Positions 1-7,141 of a stretch of 64,000 bases of DNA are shown piece by piece. The stretch is from Mucilaginibacter gotjawali. GTDB lineage: Bacteria > Bacteroidota > Bacteroidia > Sphingobacteriales > Sphingobacteriaceae. The stretch lies in the NCBI RefSeq assembly GCF_002355435.1, contig NZ_AP017313.1:6200001-6264000 (forward strand), in the 5' to 3' direction. Within the stretch, counting starts at the first letter, position 1, and each line of letters starts with the position of its first letter. Both the position numbers and the translations under genes were made by a program. The notes beneath the pieces are model-generated. The model made no database searches. It worked only from the letters and a program-made list of their open reading frames with translations, and was not told where the DNA came from.

Positions 1-60
1 AACGGTTTCGGGTTCGGCGGTCACAATGCTTCCGTGATATTTAAAAAGTACGAAGAATAA
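1..60 (+). CDS. fabF: 3-oxoacyl-ACP synthase II, C-terminal end only (partial)
   Basis: The first 60 bases are an open frame ending in TAA that encodes the last 19 residues of a protein. The GFGFGGHNASVIF stretch is the conserved C-terminus of FabF-type condensing enzymes, which elongate fatty acids on acyl carrier protein; the usual Thr after GG is His here. The rest lies off the left edge. It ends 9 nt before rnc on the same strand, matching the acpP-fabF-rnc order common in Bacteroidota. Confidence 0.8.
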   Translation, partial: NGFGFGGHNASVIFKKYEE

Positions 61-69
61 AATAACCGG

Positions 70-795
70 ATGCCTATAAGTCGTTTTTACAAACTCTACA
101 TATCTCCCAATAGAAAATACGTAAAGGTTTTAAAAAACTTGCTGGGTTTTGTGCCCGGCAATTTGTCGCTTTACAAGATGGCGTTCCGCCATAAATCGGT
201 AGCGCAAAACGTAAAAAAGGGCGTAAAAAACAGTAATGAACGACTTGAATTTTTAGGTGATGCGGTTTTGGGCAGCGTTGTTGCCGAGGTGCTTTTTAAA
301 TTATACCCTTATGAAGATGAGGGATTTTTAACCGAATTACGTTCAAAAATAGTTAGCCGTGTTAACCTTAACCAGCTGGCCCGCAAACTTGGTTTTGATA
401 AACTGATTGAATATGATAGCCGGATGCTTAACTCATCAAGGCAGGGATCATTACTTGGCGACGCTTTTGAAGCCCTGGTAGGCGCTATTTACCTGGATAA
501 AGGTTACGACTTTACCCGAAGCTTCCTGGTGAACCATATTATCAAATCACACATCGATATCCACACGCTGGAGCAGACGGAAACTAATTTCAAAAGCAAA
601 CTGATAGAGTGGTGCCAGCGCCACAGCAAGGACATAGCGTTTGACCTGATCAGCAATGAGGAAGGTGAAAATGTGAAACTATTTACCGTACAGGCGGTTA
701 TTGACGGCGAGGTAATGGGCCTTGGCAAGGAATTCAATAAAAAGAACGCCGAAAAACTGGCTGCCGAAAAAGCCTGCGAAACGCTGGGGATATAG
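70..795 (+). CDS. rnc: Ribonuclease III
   Basis: Double-strand-specific endoribonuclease that processes rRNA precursors and structured mRNAs. The 241-residue protein has the signature NERLEFLGDAVLG at residues 56-68 (catalytic Glu60 and Asp64) and the second acidic site GDAFEALVGAIYLD around 130-143 (Asp131, Glu134). A double-stranded RNA-binding domain follows from about residue 172 and ends in the typical Lys/Ala-rich helix. The ATG lies 9 nt after the fabF stop, so the two are probably co-transcribed. This enzyme is relevant to the many long intergenic inverted repeats in this window, which would be RNase III substrates if transcribed. Confidence 0.97.
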   Translation: MPISRFYKLYISPNRKYVKVLKNLLGFVPGNLSLYKMAFRHKSVAQNVKKGVKNSNERLEFLGDAVLGSVVAEVLFKLYPYEDEGFLTELRSKIVSRVNLNQLARKLGFDKLIEYDSRMLNSSRQGSLLGDAFEALVGAIYLDKGYDFTRSFLVNHIIKSHIDIHTLEQTETNFKSKLIEWCQRHSKDIAFDLISNEEGENVKLFTVQAVIDGEVMGLGKEFNKKNAEKLAAEKACETLGI

Positions 796-825
796 CCCCG
801 GCCCCCTAACCCCCTAAAGAGGGAA
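796..825. repeat. CCCCCTAA-type dispersed repeat
   Basis: Directly after the rnc stop lies a C-rich motif, CCCCCTAACCCCCTAAA, followed by GAGGG. Close relatives occur at 6151-6172 and 22547-22644. A short CCC/GGG hairpin can form, so it may contribute to rnc termination. It is a dispersed repeat, not a gene part. Confidence 0.6.
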
Positions 826-845
826 TATCATCGGCTTAAAAGTTT

Positions 846-926
846 AATATCGAACAGCGAATTTCGAATTTTGAATTACGAAGTGAAACTTCGGCGTTCG
901 TTATTCAAAATTCATTATTCGATATT
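846..926. terminator. Long imperfect inverted repeat between convergent genes
   Basis: Arms at 846-880 and 897-926 (starting AATATCGAA, ending TTCGATATT) pair imperfectly around an inner perfect stem CGAAGT/ACTTCG at 879-893. It sits between rnc (+) and the minus-strand gene ending at 955, so it may act as a bidirectional terminator. The arms consist of repeated GAATT/TTCGAA words, one of several word-repeat families in the window. Confidence 0.55.
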
Positions 927-954
927 TTTGCTTTTTATTTTGACTTAATCCCTG

Positions 955-1734
955 CTATTTTATTGTACCGTCATCCAGCGACACCGGCGCTAAGGATTTA
1001 TCAGTAGTTTTAAAGACCGGCTTCGGCTGCGTTAGCCTTGATTTATTGAGCACGTAAAAATCGTAGTTCTTTTTTACTTTTTTCATCAGGTCGTAATCAT
1101 TCCAGGCTTTAATATCTTCGTACGAGGGACGGTAGTACTCCATAAATTTCTTTACGGTGGTGTCTGGGGCGTTGGTTACTTTTTTTACAAGGGCAACAGT
1201 ATACCTTCTGTCAACTGCCGATGCTTCCAATTCACCCCTGGTGTAGTTTTTAAACCGGCGCAGATTGGCCGCATCTTTGCCAAACCACGTGTGCAGGTCG
1301 TTCAGCGGGTTCAATAAAACAGACAATAACGGCGGGTCGCCGTTATAATAAACCCCTTTACGGTTATAATCCTTTAAAACATCATTTAATTCCTGCTTTT
1401 TTGATTCACCCTGTACAGTAACGGTGTTCAGTTTAATTACCGGCTGCATATAAACCGGCATATCACTTCCGTTAAGTACAACAATTTTTTGTTCGGTAAA
1501 ATCATCCTTTGTAAACCGCAGGGTATCGCCGGCGGCAGCTTTAATGGTGAACCATCCCAGTTCATCACTCATTATGCGCTCCCCTGTTTTTAAATTATGG
1601 ATCACTACCTGCGGAACCCTTTCTCCGCTTAATTTTTTAGAGGTTACGCCACGTATGGTAAATACCTGTTGCCCCGCAGCGTTTAAAAAAGCGAAAATGC
1701 ATAAAACAAACAGGGTTAAACAGGCGATGCGCAT
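955..1734 (-). CDS. Secreted protein with carboxypeptidase-like regulatory domain
   Basis: About 259 residues from the ATG at 1734. That start is preferred because it places a clean signal peptide (MRIACLTLFVLCIF...) at the N-terminus; an upstream in-frame start at 1779 would add 15 residues. After the signal comes a beta-sandwich segment of the CarboxypepD_reg-like kind, then an alpha-rich C-terminal region of unknown role. The whole architecture and the sentence-like spacing of motifs (a '...VTV' strand, then 'FKNYTR' and 'YRPSY') resemble the protein at 17287-18024, so the two are paralogues. Probably periplasmic or outer-membrane associated. No specific function can be assigned. Confidence 0.75.
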   Translation of the reverse strand: MRIACLTLFVLCIFAFLNAAGQQVFTIRGVTSKKLSGERVPQVVIHNLKTGERIMSDELGWFTIKAAAGDTLRFTKDDFTEQKIVVLNGSDMPVYMQPVIKLNTVTVQGESKKQELNDVLKDYNRKGVYYNGDPPLLSVLLNPLNDLHTWFGKDAANLRRFKNYTRGELEASAVDRRYTVALVKKVTNAPDTTVKKFMEYYRPSYEDIKAWNDYDLMKKVKKNYDFYVLNKSRLTQPKPVFKTTDKSLAPVSLDDGTIK

Positions 1735-1937
1735 GCTAATAAATTGAGGTACAAACTTAAAGATAGTATTTGAGAGCAAATGTGAAAAAATGTTAATTAC
1801 GGGTTATTACATTTTTTAGCTTTTTGTGTGTAAATTATTTTGCACTTTTTGTTGAATGTGCTTAACTTTGAGTTAAACCTGGTAGCCTTATTACAAATAC
1901 CCGGAATTCGTTTTTTTATCAACCTAAACGTATAATC

Positions 1938-3437
1938 ATGAGTTTTAAAGCAAACCTTAAAACACTTGGCCAGCAGCCTGATATTATCCTGATCATTACT
2001 GACCAGCAGCGCGCCACACAGCATTTTCCGATTGGATGGGAAGAAAAAAACCTGCCCAACCTTACCTTCTTTAAAAAGAACGGCTTTAGTTTCGACCGCG
2101 CTTTTTGCAATACCTGCATGTGTTCGCCCAGCCGGGCAACCTTGTTTACCGGTACGTACCCGGCGCAGCATGGTGTTTCGCAAACATTAACCGCCCAGGG
2201 CAATTTTTCACCGGCTGAGATACAGCTTGACAGCACCCTGCCCAATATGATGAACATGCTGCAGGGCGTTGGGTATGATGTACAGTATCGGGGGAAATGG
2301 CACCTTAGCAAGGGCACCACATCCTATTACACGCTTACCGCGGCAGATGTGGCCTTATTCGGCGCGATGGGCTGGATGCCGCCTGATTCCGGCGAAGATG
2401 CCAACCCCCTTAATTTTGGCGGCGGGTATGCCAATCATGATGCACGGTACGTGGCTGAGGCTGTAAAATATTTGAAAGAGGTAAAAGTAAAGCGTGCAAA
2501 CGGTAAACGTACGCCCTATTGCCTTATTGTATCGCTGGTGAACCCGCATGATGTGCTGAGCTATCTGCAAAATGCCAGTTTATACGGCTACCATGGTTAC
2601 GAGTGGTCGGGAAGGGAAATTGATCTGCCCAATAGTGTGGATGAACAGTTGCTCAGGAATAAAAAGCCAATGGCCCAGGCGCAGGCCCTGGCCGTGCAAA
2701 CAGCGGGCCTGGGCGCGCTGACCACCGACGATGACAAACTTAATTATATCAACTTTTATGGCTATCTGCTTTCAAAAGTGGATACTGAGATCAGTTATAT
2801 TACCAATGAACTATATGCGCCCGATGAAAACGGCAATAAGCTGGCGGATACTGCCATCGTGATCCAGACTTCGGACCATGGCGAAATGGGATTGGCGCAT
2901 GGCGGGCTGCGGCAAAAAATGTTTGTTAGTTATGAAGAAGCCCTGCGCGTTCCGCTGGTAATATCAAACCCGGTACTGTTTAAAGATCAGCAACACCGCA
3001 ATTCGTTTAAACTTGCCTCGCTGGTTGATTTGATGCCCACAGTGGCAGAGATTGCTGCTGTGCCCGCGCCCCCTTCGGGCTTGCGCGGTGTTAGCCTCGT
3101 TCCGGTAATTGAAAACAATACAGCTGTGCAGGATAGTATCCTTTTTGCTTATGACGATACCAAAGCGGGCCTTAACAACCAGCCATCGATGGTGAAAGCG
3201 GCCAACCGCGTGCGCTGCATCCGCACTGAAGTGTGGAAATACGATTACTATTTCCATGCCATGGGTTCATACGCTAATCAATATGAAATGTATAACCTTA
3301 TCGAAGATCCGGGCGAAATCACTAACCTGGCTTATGACGCTAAATGCTCAACCGAAAGGGAGAAGCTGAAAAAGCAGTTGCATGAACTGGAAAGAGAGAA
3401 GCTGCAAGTACATGATTTGGCGGGTGCAATAGAATAG
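1938..3437 (+). CDS. Sulfatase (type I, Cys-type)
   Basis: 499 residues of the alkaline-phosphatase-like sulfatase fold. The formylglycine site is Cys62-Ser-Pro-Ser-Arg66 followed by ATLFTG. An early metal-binding pair is seen in TDQQ near residue 21, a GKWHL motif lies mid-protein, and TSDHGEMGLAHGG gives the second metal site. The Cys must be converted to formylglycine by a maturase, and no FGE or anSME gene is in this window. Unusually for Bacteroidota polysaccharide sulfatases, no signal peptide is visible: the N-terminus is polar and reaches the first core strand by residue 15. It may therefore act in the cytoplasm on small sulfate or phosphonate esters. Divergent from the gene ending at 955. 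Confidence 0.88.
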   Translation: MSFKANLKTLGQQPDIILIITDQQRATQHFPIGWEEKNLPNLTFFKKNGFSFDRAFCNTCMCSPSRATLFTGTYPAQHGVSQTLTAQGNFSPAEIQLDSTLPNMMNMLQGVGYDVQYRGKWHLSKGTTSYYTLTAADVALFGAMGWMPPDSGEDANPLNFGGGYANHDARYVAEAVKYLKEVKVKRANGKRTPYCLIVSLVNPHDVLSYLQNASLYGYHGYEWSGREIDLPNSVDEQLLRNKKPMAQAQALAVQTAGLGALTTDDDKLNYINFYGYLLSKVDTEISYITNELYAPDENGNKLADTAIVIQTSDHGEMGLAHGGLRQKMFVSYEEALRVPLVISNPVLFKDQQHRNSFKLASLVDLMPTVAEIAAVPAPPSGLRGVSLVPVIENNTAVQDSILFAYDDTKAGLNNQPSMVKAANRVRCIRTEVWKYDYYFHAMGSYANQYEMYNLIEDPGEITNLAYDAKCSTEREKLKKQLHELEREKLQVHDLAGAIE

Positions 3438-3483
3438 GATATTGGCGTTGATAAATATATCCTGTTACTATTTGTTTTTATTT

Positions 3484-3539
3484 TTTCACCTTTTTCTTCC
3501 GGGCTTTCCTGGCTTTTCGGACTTTCCCGACTAATTCCC
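3484..3539. repeat. Word repeat (CTTTCC/TTTTCGG family), inverted relative to 34395-34488
   Basis: Pyrimidine-rich tandem words (CTTCCGGGCTTTCC, GGCTTTTCGGACTTTCCC) fill the gap between the sulfatase and the yicC promoter. The reverse complement (GGAAAGTCCGAAAAG) is the same word that is tandemly repeated after the TPM protein gene at 34395-34488. Confidence 0.55.
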
Positions 3540-3547
3540 TATCTTTG
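3540..3547 (+). promoter_or_regulatory. TATCTTTG -7 box abutting yicC start
   Basis: TATCTTTG matches the Bacteroidota -7 consensus TAnnTTTG and ends 3 nt before the yicC ATG at 3551. Transcription would begin at or within a few bases of the start codon. No convincing -33 TTG was found. Confidence 0.6.
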
Positions 3548-3550
3548 CGC

Positions 3551-4426
3551 ATGATAAAATCCATGACCGGCTATGGAATTGCCAGTTTTGACTCCGGGAG
3601 TACAAAATATACGGTTGAGATAAAATCCCTCAATAGTAAATTCCTGGAATTGTCGCTGCGGCTACCCAAATCTTTTACCGAAAAAGAATTTCAGCTGCGT
3701 AACGAATGCAGCAAGCAAATTGAACGCGGTAAAGTAAACCTTTCTTTCAACGTTGAAAAGGCCGACTCGACGGTGAGAGCTGCCGGGATTGATAAAGAAT
3801 TGCTTAAACACTATTATGAGCAATTAAAAGCGGTTAGCCTTGATTTTAATGAGCAATCCAATAATTTACTGGAATTGGCGCTTGGCTTACCCGAAGTGGT
3901 TAAATACGACGAGGAAACCGTTTCGGAAGAGGAGTGGAAGGTTGCAGAAAAAACCTTTAAACAAGCTTTAGCAGCGTTTCAGCAATTCAGGATAGATGAG
4001 GGCAAGATCCTGGAGCAGGATACCAAAATGCGTATCGGCATCATCTTAAAAAACCTTTCGCTGATAGAAATAGAAGAGCCCAAACGGGTTCCGGTGATCA
4101 GGGAACGGTTAAACCAGTTTTTAGCCGAAGCCGTTGGCCGTGAAGCGATCGATCAAAACCGTTTTGAACAGGAGTTGATCTACTATATTGACAAGCTTGA
4201 TATTACTGAAGAAAAGATCCGATTGAAAGCGCATTGCGATTATTTTATTGAGACTTTAAAAAATGACGATGCCAATGGCAAAAAACTTGGTTTCATCTCC
4301 CAGGAAATCGGCCGCGAAATAAATACCCTGGGCTCAAAAGCCAATGATGCCAATATTCAAAAGTTGGTTGTAGGCATGAAAGAAGAATTGGAAAAAATTA
4401 AAGAACAATTGCTAAATGTGTTGTAA
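3551..4426 (+). CDS. yicC: YicC/YloC family endoribonuclease
   Basis: 291 residues. The N-terminal MIKSMTGYG and the C-terminal stretch FISQEIGREINTLGSKAND are the two family signatures; the latter belongs to the DUF1732 catalytic domain. YicC proteins are endoribonucleases acting on RNA in the cytoplasm. I chose the ATG at 3551, not the in-frame TTG at 3545, because family members begin with M-[IL]-x-SMT and because TATCTTTG overlaps the TTG. It heads the conserved yicC-gmk-nadD order. Confidence 0.93.
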   Translation: MIKSMTGYGIASFDSGSTKYTVEIKSLNSKFLELSLRLPKSFTEKEFQLRNECSKQIERGKVNLSFNVEKADSTVRAAGIDKELLKHYYEQLKAVSLDFNEQSNNLLELALGLPEVVKYDEETVSEEEWKVAEKTFKQALAAFQQFRIDEGKILEQDTKMRIGIILKNLSLIEIEEPKRVPVIRERLNQFLAEAVGREAIDQNRFEQELIYYIDKLDITEEKIRLKAHCDYFIETLKNDDANGKKLGFISQEIGREINTLGSKANDANIQKLVVGMKEELEKIKEQLLNVL

Positions 4427-4507
4427 GGTTGAAAGGTTGTAATGTTGAAAGGTTATCATAGATATCGGAACAACTTTACAACCTTTCAACTTTTCAACAT
4501 TACAACA
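4421..4507. repeat. Inverted word repeat (GGTTGAAAGGTTGTAATG family) filling the yicC-gmk gap
   Basis: Left arm 4421-4454 (tandem GGTTGAAAGGTTGTAATG-like words) and right arm 4472-4507 (their reverse complement) face each other across about 17 nt. The left arm begins in the last codons of yicC, so the TAA stop lies inside the word, and the right arm ends 5 nt before the gmk ATG. In the operon mRNA this would form a long stem. Confidence 0.75.
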
Positions 4508-4512
4508 AAATA

Positions 4513-5088
4513 ATGACCACAGAAGGGAAACTCATCATATTTTCGGCGCCATCGGGGGCGGGTAAAACAACCATCGTTCAGCACTTGCTTGGTAAGATTC
4601 CCCAGCTTGAGTTTTCTGTCTCAGCAACTACCCGCAAGCCCCGCGGCGATGAGCAACAGGGTAAAGACTACTATTTTATCAGCAAAGAGGAGTTTTTGCA
4701 CCGTATTGCCAAAAAACAATTTGTTGAATTTGAAGAAGTATATACGGGCACTTTTTACGGCACCCTGCGCACCGAAATTGAACGGATCTGGGCCGAAGGA
4801 AAAACAGTAATCTTTGATATTGATGTAATTGGCGGATTACACCTTAAAAGAAAATACGACGGGCAGGCGCTGGCCATATTTGTACAGCCGCCATCACTTG
4901 AGGTACTCATTGAGCGATTAACCGGCCGTGGTACTGATAGCGCTGAAAAATTAAAGGAGCGTTTTGCAAAAGCAGAAAAAGAATTGAATTATGCGCCTGA
5001 ATTTGATATTATCCTAAAAAATCACGATCTTCAAACGGCTTGTGAAGAGGCGGAAGAGTTGGTGCGCCAGTTCATTGGGCGGGGATAG
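4513..5088 (+). CDS. gmk: Guanylate kinase
   Basis: Phosphorylates GMP to GDP with ATP in the cytoplasm. The 191-residue length is normal. The P-loop SAPSGAGKTT is at residues 11-20, the GMP-binding segment SATTRKPRGDEQQGKDYYF follows around 37-55, and the lid/LID-like Arg segment lies in ERLTGRGTDS. Lies between yicC and nadD. Its TAG stop (5086-5088) forms part of the left arm of the inverted repeat that bounds the inserted element downstream. Confidence 0.97.
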   Translation: MTTEGKLIIFSAPSGAGKTTIVQHLLGKIPQLEFSVSATTRKPRGDEQQGKDYYFISKEEFLHRIAKKQFVEFEEVYTGTFYGTLRTEIERIWAEGKTVIFDIDVIGGLHLKRKYDGQALAIFVQPPSLEVLIERLTGRGTDSAEKLKERFAKAEKELNYAPEFDIILKNHDLQTACEEAEELVRQFIGRG

Positions 5089-5572
5089 TTTGCAGTTTTT
5101 AGTTGGCAGTTTGCAGGGTTTAAAATGGGTACTTATCGCGATTTAGTTTTATATAAAAAAAGCTTTGTACTTGCTATGGAGATATTCGTAGTCACTAAAC
5201 AATTCCCAAAAGAAGAAACTTACTCTTTAACTGATCAAATTCGCCGATCTTCACGCTCCACAAACATTTGCACTATTGAAGCTTATCGTAAGCGAAAATA
5301 CCCTAATCATTTTGTTAGTAAACTAACCGATGTTGATATGGAGAACAGTGAAACGCAGGGGTGGCTGGAATTTGCAAAAGAATGCAATTATATTTCTATA
5401 GAAGTATACAATAAACTTCATGGACTATCGGATGAAATAGGCCGACTTGTTCAATACATGATTGACAACCCTGGAAAGTTTGGCGCAGGATAGGGCTTTA
5501 ACTTCTGTTGCATATTGCCAACCGAAAATGCCAATTACACGTTGCAAACTGCCAACTTAAAACTGCAAACTA
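5086..5572. mobile_element. IVS-like element: four-helix-bundle gene between 31-nt terminal inverted repeats
   Basis: Left arm 5087-5117 and right arm 5541-5571 are inverted copies matching at 28 of 31 positions (28 of the first 29); one further pair (5086/5572) extends the stem. The arms are made of the word GTTGGCAGTTTGCAG, and degenerate extra words lie inside the right arm. The 487-bp unit spans exactly from the gmk stop codon to one base before the nadD ATG, splitting the otherwise conserved gmk-nadD junction. Enclosing a four-helix-bundle ORF inside a terminal stem is the organisation of intervening sequences found in some bacterial 23S rRNA genes, but here the host is a protein-coding operon. 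No direct target duplication was identified. Confidence 0.6.
5125..5493 (+). CDS. Four helix bundle protein (23S rRNA IVS / Avd-like family)
   Basis: 122 residues. The family hallmarks are the start 'YRDLVLYKKSFVLAMEIF', then 'FPKEETYSLTDQIRRSSRS' and, near the C-terminus, 'LHGLSDEIGRLVQYMI', matching the four-helix-bundle family (TIGR02436-like) encoded by 23S rRNA intervening sequences and related to the Avd accessory protein of diversity-generating retroelements. Those proteins form barrel-like pentamers that bind nucleic acid; the role here is unknown. The NIVEG-like segment after the second helix is altered (NICTIEAYRKRKYPNHF), and the middle part looks somewhat degraded against the family (MENSETQGWLEFA is intact). 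It lies alone inside a terminal inverted repeat, between two housekeeping genes. Confidence 0.85.
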   Translation: MGTYRDLVLYKKSFVLAMEIFVVTKQFPKEETYSLTDQIRRSSRSTNICTIEAYRKRKYPNHFVSKLTDVDMENSETQGWLEFAKECNYISIEVYNKLHGLSDEIGRLVQYMIDNPGKFGAG

Positions 5573-6145
5573 ATGAAGATCGGTTTACTATTCGGTTCAT
5601 TTAATCCTATACACGTCGGGCATTTAATTATCGCAAATTATATGGCCAACTATACTACCCTCGATAAGGTTTGGCTGGTAGTATCGCCCCAAAATCCTTT
5701 AAAAAAATACCACGACCTGATCAATACTTACGACCGGCTTGAGATGGCCAAACTTGCTACAGATAATTCTACCAAACTGGAGGTAAGCGACGTGGAACTG
5801 CGGTTACCGCAACCATCCTATACCATCGATACCCTTACCCATTTAAAAGAAAAATACCCGCAGCACGAGTTTGCGCTGATTATGGGGTCAGACAACCTGG
5901 TATCGTTGCCCAAATGGAAAAACTACAAACTTATCCTGCGCGATTACCAGATCTATGTTTATCCCCGCCCGGGTTATGAAAACACCGAGCTGGCAACCCA
6001 CCCATCAGTTACCATAACGATGACACCCCTGATGGAGCTGTCGGCGACATTTATCCGCCAATCCATCGCCCAGAAAAAGAATGTACAGTATTTTGTACCG
6101 GATATCGTTTTGGAGTTTATTGAGAGTAAGCATTTGTATAGGTAG
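5573..6145 (+). CDS. nadD: Nicotinate-nucleotide adenylyltransferase
   Basis: Makes deamido-NAD from nicotinate mononucleotide and ATP, in the cytoplasm. The nucleotidyltransferase motif GSFNPIHVGH is at residues 8-17 (His14, His17). The second motif, LSATFIRQSI, lies near the C-terminus and corresponds to the ISSTxxR element. 190 residues is normal. Normally follows gmk directly; here the ATG comes one base after the inserted element, so its translation may depend on the context the repeat provides. Confidence 0.96.
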   Translation: MKIGLLFGSFNPIHVGHLIIANYMANYTTLDKVWLVVSPQNPLKKYHDLINTYDRLEMAKLATDNSTKLEVSDVELRLPQPSYTIDTLTHLKEKYPQHEFALIMGSDNLVSLPKWKNYKLILRDYQIYVYPRPGYENTELATHPSVTITMTPLMELSATFIRQSIAQKKNVQYFVPDIVLEFIESKHLYR

Positions 6146-6150
6146 TTCAG

Positions 6151-6172
6151 CCCCCTAACCCCCTAAAGGGGG
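6151..6172. terminator. CCCCCTAAAGGGGG hairpin repeat after nadD
   Basis: CCCCC (6159-6163), loop TAAA, GGGGG (6168-6172), preceded by a further CCCCCTAA. No U-tract follows immediately, so it may be a dispersed repeat and not a classical terminator. Same family as 796-825 and 22547-22644. Confidence 0.55.
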
Positions 6173-6232
6173 AATTATCAGCTTTTGTTAGAAATTGGAC
6201 AATAGCTCAATATACATTCAAATATTATCGCC

Positions 6233-6394
6233 ATGACGAAAGAAAACGCATTAAGACTTGTAGAATATCTGCCGCAAACTGTTCCTGTCGACGGATTAAT
6301 AAAAGCTTTTTACCGTTTAGAAAATATGGAAGAAGAACAAGGCGCCGATGAAATAGATTGGGACGAATTAAAAAAGGAAATAGATTCCTGGTAA
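6233..6394 (+). CDS. Small acidic protein of unknown function (53 aa)
   Basis: An ATG-started frame of 53 codons (MTKENALRLVEYLPQTVPVD..., ending KKEIDSW). It is predicted helical and acidic in the second half (MEEEQGADEIDWDEL). Codon composition resembles genuine genes, and the frame is not a shadow of another gene. It sits alone between nadD and miaE. The size and acidity would fit an antitoxin or small regulator, but no toxin partner is adjacent, so that is only a possibility. Confidence 0.55.
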   Translation: MTKENALRLVEYLPQTVPVDGLIKAFYRLENMEEEQGADEIDWDELKKEIDSW

Positions 6395-6437
6395 AACCTT
6401 TTAGCCTTCGCCTTTACCCTTTCACCTAAATTCACCT

Positions 6438-6445
6438 TATCTTTG
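6438..6445 (+). promoter_or_regulatory. TATCTTTG -7 box abutting miaE start
   Basis: TATCTTTG ends 4 nt before the GTG at 6450, the same geometry as at yicC. It supports the GTG as the true start and predicts a leaderless transcript. Confidence 0.6.
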
Positions 6446-6449
6446 CCCT

Positions 6450-7049
6450 GTGAGCGAAAAAACCATTCTTAAACTGCAGTTACCAACTGACCCGCTTTGG
6501 GTAAAGAATGTGGTGGAAAGTAATATTGAAGAGTTGTTAACCGACCATGCCTTTTGCGAGCAAAAAGCCGCAAGCAATGCAATTACTTTAATTGTTCAAA
6601 ACCCCAATCTATCCGACCTGGTACAGGAAATGGCCAAATTGGTACAAGAGGAAATGGATCATTTTAAAAGGGTTCATGATATTATTTTGGAACGGGGTTT
6701 TGTGCTCGGTCGCGAACGAAAGGATAATTACGTAAACGAGCTGCGCAAATTCATTGTTATCGGCGGCGGACGGACAGAGCAATTGATCGATCGTTTACTT
6801 TTCTCCGCAATGATCGAGGCCCGCAGTTGCGAGCGTTTTAAAGTATTGTCGGAAAATATTAATGACGAAGCCTTGTCAGCATTTTATCATGAGCTGATGA
6901 TCAGCGAGGCCACTCATTACGCCATGTTTATCCGCCTGGCAAAAAAATATGCCGGTGATATTGATGTTGACAAACGCTGGAAACAATACCTGGATTATGA
7001 AGCCATCGTAATTCAAAATTATGGCAAGACAGAAACGATACATGGATAG
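6450..7049 (+). CDS. miaE: tRNA-(ms2io6A)-hydroxylase
   Basis: Diiron, ferritin-like hydroxylase that hydroxylates the isopentenyl side chain of 2-methylthio-N6-isopentenyl-adenosine at tRNA position 37. 199 residues. Carboxylate and His ligands are visible as EQKAASNA near residue 37, EEMDHFKRVH near 67-76, EARSCERF near 119 and EATHY near 148. The start is GTG, supported by the TATCTTTG box 4 nt upstream and by an N-terminus that fits the family. The downstream neighbour is convergent and separated by a palindromic word repeat. Confidence 0.9.
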   Translation: MSEKTILKLQLPTDPLWVKNVVESNIEELLTDHAFCEQKAASNAITLIVQNPNLSDLVQEMAKLVQEEMDHFKRVHDIILERGFVLGRERKDNYVNELRKFIVIGGGRTEQLIDRLLFSAMIEARSCERFKVLSENINDEALSAFYHELMISEATHYAMFIRLAKKYAGDIDVDKRWKQYLDYEAIVIQNYGKTETIHG

Positions 7050-7138
7050 GTTGGTTGGACCATGGCCGATGGACCATAGTCCATGGCCATTTTGGATAAA
7101 CCTTTTTACCATGGTCCATGGACTATCGACCATGGACT
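7050..7138. repeat. CCATGG-word inverted repeat between convergent genes
   Basis: Multiple overlapping copies of ACCATGGTCCATGGAC-like words, themselves palindromic (CCATGG, GGACCATGG). They fill the gap between miaE (+) and the monooxygenase (-), stop codon to stop codon, and could fold as a bidirectional terminator. Confidence 0.65.
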
Positions 7139-7141
7139 ACC

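Noticed and set aside
5125..5493. The four-helix gene as part of a diversity-generating retroelement
   Set aside because: No reverse transcriptase, template repeat or variable repeat is visible in the window.
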